A stretch of DNA of 64,000 nucleotides from Bacillus sp. F19. Lineage in GTDB: Bacteria > Bacillota > Bacilli > Bacillales > Bacillaceae. Shown here piece after piece: positions 17,642 to 25,262 of this stretch (its first letter is position 1; every line of letters begins with the position of its first letter). The notes beneath the pieces were generated by a model, which saw nothing but the letters and a program-made list of their open reading frames with translations, did no database searches and was not told the origin of the DNA. The position numbers were made by a program, and so were the translations under genes. Where the stretch lies: NCBI GenBank assembly GCA_023823795.1, contig CP085710.1, forward strand, positions 1,948,001-2,012,000, read 5' to 3'.

Positions 17642-17857
17642 ATGATCGAAATAAAAGCAAGTATGGCAGGAACAGTATTAAATGTATTAGTGGCAGCAGG
17701 GGACGAAGTAACGGCTGGACAAGATGTGATCATGCTTGAATCAATGAAAATGGAAATACCTTTAGACAGCCCTGAAAACGGCGTTGTGGAGGAAGTAAAA
17801 ACTGAAGCCGGCGATTTCGTTAATGAGGGCGATGTATTAATCATTTTAAAAGCTTAA
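17642..17857 (+). CDS. Biotin/lipoyl carrier protein (YngHB-like)
   Basis: 71 residues, a bare biotinyl domain with the MLESMKMEIP motif; the biotin should be attached to Lys36. It shuttles carboxybiotin between the two enzymes encoded on either side. No N-terminal Pro/Ala linker as in AccB, so it is the short stand-alone type. ATG behind GGAGGATTTATAAC, 59 bases after the biotin carboxylase gene and 17 before the transferase gene. Confidence 0.93.
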   Translation: MIEIKASMAGTVLNVLVAAGDEVTAGQDVIMLESMKMEIPLDSPENGVVEEVKTEAGDFVNEGDVLIILKA

Positions 17858-17874
17858 TAAAGGAGGTATTTCCA

Positions 17875-19416
17875 ATGTTGAAAACGGATGAACTGGTCAA
17901 AATCCTGAAGGAAAAGACAGCTGAAATTGAAGCTGGCGGACAGCCTAAATATCACGAAAAGCTTCAGCAACAGGGTAAATTGTTTGTAAGAGAAAGACTT
18001 AACCGTCTATTTGATAATGGACAATATACAGAGGATGGGAAGTTTGCCAATAACCAGGCAGGCGACCTTCCATCTGACGGCGTCGTTACAGCGATCGGGA
18101 AAATAAATAACCAAACCGTTTGCGTAATGGCAAATGATTCTACTATAAAAGCAGGCTCATGGGGAGCAAGAACGGTTGAAAAAATCATCCGCATCCAGGA
18201 AACTGCTGAAAAATTGAAAGTTCCATTGCTTTATCTGGTGGACTCAGCCGGAGCGAGAATAACGGACCAGATTGATATGTTTCCAAATCGCCGCGGTGCA
18301 GGGAAAATCTTTTATAACCAGGTCAAATTATCAGGCATGATTCCTCAAATCTGTCTTCTGTTTGGTCCTTCAGCAGCAGGCGGAGCATATATCCCGGCAT
18401 TTTGCGACATTGTCATTATGGTTGAAGGGAATGCCTCCATGTATTTAGGATCACCACGCATGGCAGAGAAAGTCATTGGCGAAAAAGTTTCTCTTGAAGA
18501 AATGGGCGGAGCGAGAATGCACTGCTCTGTAAGCGGCTGCGGCGATGTCCTTGTAAAGACAGAAGATGAAGCCATATTAGAGGCGAGAAGATACTTAACT
18601 TATTTTCCGCAAAATTATCAGCATGCCTCCATGCCTGCAGAACCAGTTGCTCCGAAGCAGGGCAGAAGGCTGTCTGAAATTGTTCCGGAAAATCAGAATG
18701 CGCCATTTGATATGTATGAGTGCATCGACTCTCTCATAGATGCGGGAAGCTTCTTTGAAATCAAACGTTTATTCGCCCCTGAAATTATCACAGGCTTTGC
18801 CCGGATGAACGGGAAGGCAGTTGCGGTCATTGCAAATCAGCCGCGAGTGAAAGGCGGCGTTTTATTCGTAGATTCAGCAGATAAAGCAGCGAAGTTTATG
18901 CAGCTTGCGGATGCGTTTCATATCCCATTATTATTCCTTGCGGATGTGCCGGGCTTCATGATTGGCACTAAGGTAGAAAGAGCGGGAATTATCCGTCACG
19001 GCGCTAAGATGATCGCTGCCATGAGCTCTGCTACGGTTCCAAAAATCTCCGTTATCGTGAGAAAAGCATATGGCGCAGGACTATATGCCATGGCAGGACC
19101 GGCTTTTGAAACGGATTGCGTCATTGCTCTTCCTACAGCTCAAATAGCTGTTATGGGTCCCGAAGCTGCAGTTAATGCTATTTATTCAAATAAAATTAAT
19201 GAAATCGAAGATCCGAAGGAGAGAATGAAATTCGTCCTTCAAAAACAGCAGGAGTATAAAGAAAACATTGATATTTATAAGCTTGCATCTGAAATGATTG
19301 TAGATGACATTGTTTCTGCAGATGAGCTTAGAGAAGAACTGATTTCCCGCTTCTCTTTATATGAAACAAAACAGCTTTCATTCAGCGAACGGAAGCATCC
19401 GGTTTATCCGGTTTAA
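17875..19416 (+). CDS. Acyl-CoA carboxylase carboxyltransferase subunit (YngE-like)
   Basis: 513 residues with both carboxyltransferase halves. The N-terminal half has YLVDSAGARITDQIDMFPNRRGAG, FGPSAAGGAYIPAF and YLGSPRMAEKVIGE. The C-terminal half has ADVPGFMIGTKVERAGIIRHGAKMI and RKAYGAGLYAMAGPAFE. This fused beta subunit transfers the carboxyl from biotin to an acyl-CoA: methylcrotonyl- or propionyl-CoA are the likely choices, and I cannot settle which. ATG behind AAAGGAGGTATT. Ends the operon; its product should form a complex with the two preceding proteins. Confidence 0.92.
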   Translation: MLKTDELVKILKEKTAEIEAGGQPKYHEKLQQQGKLFVRERLNRLFDNGQYTEDGKFANNQAGDLPSDGVVTAIGKINNQTVCVMANDSTIKAGSWGARTVEKIIRIQETAEKLKVPLLYLVDSAGARITDQIDMFPNRRGAGKIFYNQVKLSGMIPQICLLFGPSAAGGAYIPAFCDIVIMVEGNASMYLGSPRMAEKVIGEKVSLEEMGGARMHCSVSGCGDVLVKTEDEAILEARRYLTYFPQNYQHASMPAEPVAPKQGRRLSEIVPENQNAPFDMYECIDSLIDAGSFFEIKRLFAPEIITGFARMNGKAVAVIANQPRVKGGVLFVDSADKAAKFMQLADAFHIPLLFLADVPGFMIGTKVERAGIIRHGAKMIAAMSSATVPKISVIVRKAYGAGLYAMAGPAFETDCVIALPTAQIAVMGPEAAVNAIYSNKINEIEDPKERMKFVLQKQQEYKENIDIYKLASEMIVDDIVSADELREELISRFSLYETKQLSFSERKHPVYPV

Positions 19417-19446
19417 AGCCAGCTTTCTTAGCTGGCTTTTCTTATT
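19415..19446 (+). terminator. Terminator of the acyl-CoA carboxylase operon
   Basis: AAGCCAGC/GCTGGCTT stem, loop of 7, then TTCTT. The stem overlaps the stop codon. Confidence 0.8.
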
Positions 19447-19595
19447 GAGAAAATGAAAACCCAAGGCTAGTCAAAAAGTTCCAAAAAGCTTTCAGCGAGG
19501 TACTAAAAAGTCTTCAGAGGTGCTAAAACATATTTGGTTCGCCAACCAATATCTTAGCAATCCCAGCTGGATCGTACCTGTAACTCGGATATGGC

Positions 19596-20175
19596 GAAAT
19601 CCACGTCCCAAATATCGGAAAATGGTGCCCTAGAATCGGAAAAAGTGAAATCCACGTCCCCGATATCGCAGAATGGTGCCCTAGAAATCGGAAAAAGCGA
19701 AATTCATGACCCCAATATCGGAAAATGGTGCCCTAGAATCGGAAAAAGCGAAATCCATGACCCCAATATCGTAGAATGGTGCCTTAGAAATCGGAAAAAG
19801 CGAAATCCACGTCCCCTATATCGGAAAATGGTGCCTTAGAAATCGGAAAAAGCGAAATCCATGACCCCAATATCGCAAATGGTGCCTTAGAAATCGGAAA
19901 AAGCGAAATTCATGACCCCAATATCGCAGAATGGTGCCTTAGAATCGGAAAAAGTGAAATCCACGTCCCCAATATCGGAAAATGGTGCCTAGAAATCGGA
20001 AAAAGTGAAATCCACGTCCCCAATATCGGAAAATGGTGCCCTAGAATCGGAAAAAGCGAAATCCACGACCCCAATTTCGCAGAATGGCGCCTTAAAAATC
20101 CGAATAAGTGAAATCCATGACCCAAATTTCGCAGAATGGCGCCTTAGAAATCGGAAAAAGTGAAATCCATGTAGC
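19596..20175. repeat. Tandem array of eleven 51-52 bp units plus a partial unit
   Basis: Units begin with GAAAT(C/T)CA at 19596, 19647, 19699, 19750, 19802, 19854, 19905, 19956, 20007, 20058 and 20110, with a truncated unit from 20162. All spacings are 51 or 52. Every unit holds TCCACG or TCATGA, then CCCCAATATCG, AATGGTGCC, TAGAAATCGGAAAAAG; ATCGGAAAA often occurs twice per unit. No unique spacers, so not CRISPR. The 51/52 mix shifts any reading frame, so coding is not supported. The flank 19447-19595 holds only a small inverted repeat (ATATTTGGTT/AACCAATAT). Confidence 0.92.
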
Positions 20176-20298
20176 CATTCAATCCGAATGTAAGCATATA
20201 TCACTGGCGGCTTTTTTATTCCAGCTTTATTAAATATGGGAAATCCTTCATATATTTGATATGATAAAAGAATTAAGGGAAAACGGTGGGATTAGCTG

Positions 20299-21177
20299 AT
20301 GGAGATAGGAATTATCGGTTCAGGAGCGGTAGGGTTACTAAGTGCCGCATATTTAAGCAAGAACCATGATGTAACGCTTTATACAAGGCGAAAAGAGCAG
20401 GCAGAGCTTATCAATGCTGCAGGAATAAGTTTAGTCAAGGGAAATCAAGAGACCATATCTTTAAATCTTAGAGCTGAAGAAAAACCGGCTTATAAAGAAC
20501 CGCTTTTAATTGTAACAGTCAAACAATATCAGCTGGATGACATTTTGAATGCCTTGAAAAAAAGTCCGCCTAAAACGGTTCTTTTTCTGCAAAATGGCAT
20601 GTCTCATATCCCTTTGCTTCAAACCCTGACAGCACATCGGGTATTTGTGGGCACTGTGGAGCATGGTGCATTAAAACTGAGTGACAACACCGTTAAGCAT
20701 ACAGGTTTCGGATGCATTAAGGTCAGCCCATTGTTTCCAGTTGAAAGGTTAAAAGAGCTGTCTATCCTGCAGCTGCAAATGGATCATTTTCCATTTGAAT
20801 ATATAGGAGACTGGAAGTATATGATGTCGCGGAAACTGCTTGTGAATGCTTGTATTAATCCGCTGACTGCTTTATTGCGGGTTCCTAATGGCGAGCTTGC
20901 CTCAAATCCCATGTTTAACAAAATGACAGAGAGTGTATTTCATGAAGCAATGAAAGTATTGTCTCTTGAGAAAGGACAAGAAGAATGGGAGCATGTGATG
21001 GCCATATGCAGGAATACGGCTCAAAATCGATCATCTATGCTAAAAGACATAGAAGAAGGCAGAATGACGGAAATTGATGGAATCATTGGCTTCTTAATCA
21101 ATCAGGCAAAAACAAAGAAACTTGAAGTTCCTGTACTTCATTTCTTATATCAAGCCATTAGAGGATTGGAGGGATGA
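20299..21177 (+). CDS. panE: 2-dehydropantoate 2-reductase family protein (YlbQ/PanE)
   Basis: 292 residues. N-terminal NADPH fold with IGIIGSGAVGLLSAAYL, then the C-terminal helical domain with KLLVNACINPLTALLRVPNGEL, the ketopantoate reductase signature holding the catalytic Lys. Reduces 2-dehydropantoate to pantoate in pantothenate synthesis; paralogs exist, so the substrate is probable rather than certain. ATG start at 20299; upstream GGTGGGATTAGCTG is a modest site. Overlaps or nearly abuts the next gene, so co-transcribed. Confidence 0.88.
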   Translation: MEIGIIGSGAVGLLSAAYLSKNHDVTLYTRRKEQAELINAAGISLVKGNQETISLNLRAEEKPAYKEPLLIVTVKQYQLDDILNALKKSPPKTVLFLQNGMSHIPLLQTLTAHRVFVGTVEHGALKLSDNTVKHTGFGCIKVSPLFPVERLKELSILQLQMDHFPFEYIGDWKYMMSRKLLVNACINPLTALLRVPNGELASNPMFNKMTESVFHEAMKVLSLEKGQEEWEHVMAICRNTAQNRSSMLKDIEEGRMTEIDGIIGFLINQAKTKKLEVPVLHFLYQAIRGLEG

Positions 21178-21179
21178 TT

Positions 21180-21566
21180 GTGATCGATTCTATTGTCAGC
21201 ATTTTTGCATTTGCTGTTTCACTTCCGCTGTTCAGTTTTTTTCTTCTTTTTCTTCTTTTTCTTCTTTTGACAGCCAGAAAAAAAAGAGCCTTGCTGCTTG
21301 CTGCAGACATTGCTGTGGTTTTATTTATATTCTCAATTTATTTCAAACTGCTGACATTATCGCAAACTGCATTTTACGGCGGATTATTTTTCGTCTGCCT
21401 CCTCATCGTGTTTACAGGTCTACTTTTCCTGATCCGATCGCAATCGTCCATTTCATTTTCAATTGCATTTAAAAAATGCTGGAGGTTCTCTTTTTTGCTT
21501 TTGCTGCCGATCTCTACGTTTCTTACTATATATGGAATCATTTCCGGAATCCTTGAATATCTGTAA
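21180..21566 (+). CDS. DUF3397 family membrane protein
   Basis: 128 residues with four predicted membrane helices (about residues 3-33, 39-60, 64-84 and 105-126). It is a DUF3397 protein, common in Bacillaceae next to panE and bshC; no function known. The GTG at 21180 lies 6 bases after GGAGGG. An ATG at 21174 overlaps the panE stop (ATGA) but touches the ribosome site, so I prefer GTG. Confidence 0.82.
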   Translation: MIDSIVSIFAFAVSLPLFSFFLLFLLFLLLTARKKRALLLAADIAVVLFIFSIYFKLLTLSQTAFYGGLFFVCLLIVFTGLLFLIRSQSSISFSIAFKKCWRFSFLLLLPISTFLTIYGIISGILEYL

Positions 21567-21653
21567 GATTGCAGGCAAACTTTTTTTATTTTCGAAGCAA
21601 TAAATGCTATACTCTTCTCGGAAGCTTACATAACCCGGAAAGGAAGTACACAA

Positions 21654-23282
21654 ATGGAGATTACTGACCTCTCCCTTCGCCACACGAACCGCCTTGTGGA
21701 AGATATGGTTCATGCAAGGCTAAATACGGTGGATTACTTTGATTATCAGATTACAAATGATGATGTCTATGAGAAGAGAATGAACGATTTAAAAAATAGA
21801 ACATTCGCTCGGGAAGAATTATCTGATTACCTTTTATCCTATCATCAGAAACACTTCCCTGAAAATCACGCAGTGACCGATAACATTAAACGGCTGAAAC
21901 AGCCTGACAGTCTTGTTGTAGTGGGCGGACAGCAGGCAGGTTTATTGACAGGTCCTCTCTATACAATACATAAGATTATTTCCATTCTCGTGCTTTCAAA
22001 GCAGCAGGAAGATAAGCTGTCGGTTCCTGTTATCCCGATTTTCTGGGTTGCAGGCGAGGACCATGATTTTGCGGAAATCAATCATTTGAATGTATCGCAA
22101 AATCAAGTCATAAAAAAGAAAGCCATCAAACACACACAATCCGAAAAAATCCCTGTTTATTATAAAGAACTGGATCAGACGGAATGCTGGAATTGGATTT
22201 GCTCTATTTTTGAAACGTATGGTGAAACAGATTATACAAACACGCTGATGGAAAGTCTCAAACAAACATTAAGTACATCAAAAACCTATACTCAATTTTT
22301 TGAAAAGCTTACATTTGAAATGTTTTCTGGGTACGGACTTGTCATCATGAACTCCTCTGACCCTGACTTAAGGAAGATGGAATCGGTATTTTTCCAGCAG
22401 TTTATCAGAAAAAATGAAGAATTTTCAGAGGCGCTTGCTGCACAGCAGGAGTTTATGAGATCAGTTGGCTATCAGCCGATCATTGAAACAGAAGTGACAA
22501 GTGCAAATCTGTTTTATCATCATGAAAATAACGAACGTTCTTTGCTTCATCGTTCAAAAGATAAAACATATTCAGTAGAAGAAAAAGTATCTTTTACTGA
22601 AGAAGAGCTGAGGCACCTTGCCGAACAATATCCTGAAAAGCTGAGCAACAATGTTGTCACAAGACCGTTAATGCAGGAGTGTATCCTGCCGACCCTGGCG
22701 TTTATTGCCGGTCCTGGGGAGCTAACGTATTGGGCGGAATTAAAAAGAGTCTTTCAGGTTTTAGGTTTTGAAATGCCGCCTGTCGTACCGAGACTGAATA
22801 TTACATTATTGGAAAGATCCATTGAAACAGATATGCAGGATGTGGAGATCGGGATTGAAGATGTCTTTACACGAGGTGTGGAAAATGCACGGAAAGAGTG
22901 GGTCTCAAAAAAAGAACCTTCTCAAATGCCGCCTAAAATTGAGGAGACAAAAAAGCAGTTCGAACAGATTCACCGTGAACTGCGGGAGTCAGCTCTCTCA
23001 ATTGACGCAAGCTTAGAGCCCTTTTTAATGAAAAATGCGTATTTTATTCAAGCTCAGCTGGATTTATTGGAATCTCACATCGACAAGAAGATTCAACAAA
23101 AACATCGGGTGGAAATGGATAAATTCACAAGAATCGGGAAATCTCTCAAACCAAATGGCGGTTTTCAGGAGAGAACCTGGAATATTTACTACTATCTGAA
23201 TAAATATGGTCCAAATTTTTTAGACGAAATCGTGCAGCTTCGCTATTCTTTTAACAATCATCATAAAATTGTCAAAATTTAA
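21654..23282 (+). CDS. bshC: Bacillithiol biosynthesis cysteine-adding enzyme BshC
   Basis: 542 residues, full family length. Adds cysteine to glucosaminyl-malate, the last step to bacillithiol, the main low-molecular thiol of Bacillus. VVVGGQQAGLLTGPLYTIHK and FWVAGEDHDFAEINHL are the conserved nucleotide-binding-like segments. TRPLMQECILPTLAFIAGPGE is a further signature. A long coiled coil follows at about residues 420-500. ATG behind GGAAAGGAAGTACACAA. Known as YllA in B. subtilis, in the same place before mraZ. Confidence 0.95.
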   Translation: MEITDLSLRHTNRLVEDMVHARLNTVDYFDYQITNDDVYEKRMNDLKNRTFAREELSDYLLSYHQKHFPENHAVTDNIKRLKQPDSLVVVGGQQAGLLTGPLYTIHKIISILVLSKQQEDKLSVPVIPIFWVAGEDHDFAEINHLNVSQNQVIKKKAIKHTQSEKIPVYYKELDQTECWNWICSIFETYGETDYTNTLMESLKQTLSTSKTYTQFFEKLTFEMFSGYGLVIMNSSDPDLRKMESVFFQQFIRKNEEFSEALAAQQEFMRSVGYQPIIETEVTSANLFYHHENNERSLLHRSKDKTYSVEEKVSFTEEELRHLAEQYPEKLSNNVVTRPLMQECILPTLAFIAGPGELTYWAELKRVFQVLGFEMPPVVPRLNITLLERSIETDMQDVEIGIEDVFTRGVENARKEWVSKKEPSQMPPKIEETKKQFEQIHRELRESALSIDASLEPFLMKNAYFIQAQLDLLESHIDKKIQQKHRVEMDKFTRIGKSLKPNGGFQERTWNIYYYLNKYGPNFLDEIVQLRYSFNNHHKIVKI

Positions 23283-23297
23283 ATAACGATTTTCTGA

Positions 23298-23326
23298 AAT
23301 CCTGTGGAATACAGGGTTTTTTTTTA
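23298..23326 (+). terminator. Terminator after bshC
   Basis: CCTGT..ACAGG short stem with a nine-T tail, ahead of the mraZ promoter region. Confidence 0.75.
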
Positions 23327-23339
23327 TGAAAAGAACGTG

Positions 23340-23397
23340 TAGAATAGGAGGTGGGGAGAAGTGGGGGGAAGTGGTGACTGAGAGGAAGAAAGTGGGG
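23340..23397 (+). promoter_or_regulatory. mraZ control region: -10 element and probable MraZ operator
   Basis: TAGAAT at 23340-23345 is a possible -10. Directly after it come TGGGG (23352), TGGGG (23362) and TGGTG (23372), each 10 bp apart with 5-bp spacers, and another TGGGG at 23393. E. coli MraZ binds three TGGGN repeats with 5-bp spacers upstream of its own gene. The same layout here, just before mraZ, marks a probable autoregulatory site. Confidence 0.65.
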
Positions 23398-23405
23398 AGA
23401 CGGAC

Positions 23406-23837
23406 ATGTTCATGGGTGAATATCATCATACGATTGATGCAAAAGGCCGCATGATCGTTCCTGCCAAGTTCCGGGAAGAGCTCGGAGAAACTTTCGTCAT
23501 CACAAGAGGACTTGATCAATGTTTGTTCGGTTATCCAATGAGCGAGTGGAAATTGATCGAAGATAAGCTAAAAGCTCTCCCATTAACAAAAAAAGATGCA
23601 CGTGCATTCACTCGGTTTTTCTTTTCAGGGGCTGTTGAATGCGAGCTCGACAAGCAAGGCCGCATTAATTTAGCTGCACCGCTTTTGCAATATGCAAAGC
23701 TTGAAAAAGAATGTGTTGTTATCGGAGTATCAAATCGGATCGAGTTATGGGATAAAGCAATTTGGGATACATATGTGAATGAACAAGAAGATTCATTTGC
23801 CGAAATTGCTGAAAATATGATTGGTTTTGATATATAA
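23406..23837 (+). CDS. mraZ: Transcriptional regulator MraZ
   Basis: 143 residues, two AbrB-like swapped-hairpin domains. [22 protein letters not shown] and [22 protein letters not shown] are the two DNA-binding repeats. MraZ forms a ring and represses the division and cell wall operon in E. coli and Mycoplasma. First gene of the dcw cluster; the repeat block in its leader is its likely target. ATG at 23406 after GGGGAGA; a second ATG two codons later is possible. Confidence 0.96.
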   Translation: MFMGEYHHTIDAKGRMIVPAKFREELGETFVITRGLDQCLFGYPMSEWKLIEDKLKALPLTKKDARAFTRFFFSGAVECELDKQGRINLAAPLLQYAKLEKECVVIGVSNRIELWDKAIWDTYVNEQEDSFAEIAENMIGFDI

Positions 23838-23928
23838 TGGTCTCTTGTGCAAACAATGAGTAATAAGACATTCCAACATCATATTTAAACATCCAAAACA
23901 ATCGACTCTGATAAAGGTGGTAACAGCA

Positions 23929-24861
23929 ATGTTTCAACATAAAACAGTATTATTGCGTGAAACGGTAGACGGATTAAACATTAAAGAAGATGGTGTATAT
24001 GTAGACTGCACTTTAGGGGGAGCAGGGCACAGTTCTTATCTGCTGTCTAAGCTTTCAAAGGATGGTCACCTCTTCGCTTTTGACCAGGATGATGCAGCCC
24101 TCTCGCATGCAAAAGAACTGCTGGCAGAATATGCGGGACAGGTTACATTTATAAAAAGCAATTTCAGGTATTTAAAAGAAGAACTTGAACAGTTAGGCGT
24201 TACTGAGGTTGACGGCATTCTGTTTGACCTTGGCGTATCATCGCCGCAATTAGATACACCTGAGAGAGGCTTCAGCTATCATCACGATGCACCTCTTGAT
24301 ATGAGAATGGACCAGCATGCCAGCATTTCCGCCTTTGATGTGGTGAATCACTGGACATATGAAGAACTGGTCAAAATTTTCTTCCGTTATGGAGAAGAAA
24401 AATTCTCAAAGCAGGTAGCGAGAAAAATAGAAGCAGCCAGAGAAAAACAGCCGATCCAAACGACAGGAGAGCTCGTTGAACTAATTAAAGATGCGATCCC
24501 AGCTCCAGCAAGAAGAAAAGGCGGTCACCCTGCCAAACGGATTTTTCAGGCGATCCGAATTGCGGTAAATGATGAACTGAAAGTATTTGAAGAAGCGATT
24601 GGACAAGCTGTCGACCTAATTAAACCCGGCGGCAGAGTCAGCGTCATAACGTTCCATTCATTAGAAGACAGAATCTGCAAGACGGCCTTTAAACAAGCTG
24701 CTGCATTACCGGAACTGCCTCCTAACTTGCCGGTTATACCGGATGAATTTAAACCGAAAGTGAAACTGATCACAAGAAAACCGATCGTGCCATCAGATGA
24801 AGAGCTAGAAGAAAACAATCGAGCAAGATCAGCTAAACTTAGAATCCTAGAAAAACTATAA
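23929..24861 (+). CDS. rsmH: 16S rRNA (cytosine-N4)-methyltransferase RsmH
   Basis: 310 residues. Methylates N4 of C1402 in 16S r[21 protein letters not shown] is the SAM-binding loop, [22 protein letters not shown] the family motif, and [13 protein letters not shown] the catalytic region. ATG at 23929 behind AAAGGTGG; the frame opens at 23917 without need. Second dcw gene. Confidence 0.96.
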   Translation: MFQHKTVLLRETVDGLNIKEDGVYVDCTLGGAGHSSYLLSKLSKDGHLFAFDQDDAALSHAKELLAEYAGQVTFIKSNFRYLKEELEQLGVTEVDGILFDLGVSSPQLDTPERGFSYHHDAPLDMRMDQHASISAFDVVNHWTYEELVKIFFRYGEEKFSKQVARKIEAAREKQPIQTTGELVELIKDAIPAPARRKGGHPAKRIFQAIRIAVNDELKVFEEAIGQAVDLIKPGGRVSVITFHSLEDRICKTAFKQAAALPELPPNLPVIPDEFKPKVKLITRKPIVPSDEELEENNRARSAKLRILEKL

Positions 24862-24894
24862 AGATAGCCAAAAAAATCAGAGGGGGTTGTGTTC

Positions 24895-25260
24895 ATGAGT
24901 AATTTAGCAGTGAAATTACAGCAGCAGAGGCAAGAGCAGCATAAACAAATGCCCGAGCAGCAGCAAACGGTCGTCACTACAAGAAGACCAGCCATAACAC
25001 TAGGGGAAAAAGTGCTTATCGTCGCTTTCTTATCAGTCCTCTTATTTGCAGCCGTCCAAATCGTAACGAACAGTGTAACAGTCTACGAGTCAAATATTGA
25101 AATTCAGAAGATTGAGGCCAAAATACAGGATCAGCAAAGAATCAATTCTGATTTAACTGTCCAAGTTAAAGAATTAAGCACATACGAACGCATTTGGGCA
25201 AAAGCTAAAGAGCTTGGATTAACACTTAATCAAAATAATGTGAAAGTTGTTAATGAATAA
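24895..25260 (+). CDS. ftsL: Cell division protein FtsL
   Basis: 121 residues: Gln/Arg-rich cytoplasmic N-terminus (residues 1-38), one membrane helix (VLIVAFLSVLLFAAVQIV), then an extracellular coiled coil (ESNIEIQKIEAKIQDQQRIN). With DivIC and DivIB it activates the septal synthase. Short, fast-evolving family, so identity rests on topology and on its place between rsmH and pbpB. ATG at 24895 behind AGAGGGGG. Confidence 0.93.
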   Translation: MSNLAVKLQQQRQEQHKQMPEQQQTVVTTRRPAITLGEKVLIVAFLSVLLFAAVQIVTNSVTVYESNIEIQKIEAKIQDQQRINSDLTVQVKELSTYERIWAKAKELGLTLNQNNVKVVNE

Positions 25261-25262
25261 TC

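Noticed and set aside
19591-19839. Open frames in the tandem array (also minus-strand frames at 19910-20125 and 19989-20204) giving repetitive peptides
   Set aside because: They arise from the repeat itself, shift with the 51/52 step, and have no ribosome sites.
19596-20175. CRISPR array
   Set aside because: Units are contiguous copies with no unique spacers, and no cas genes are near.
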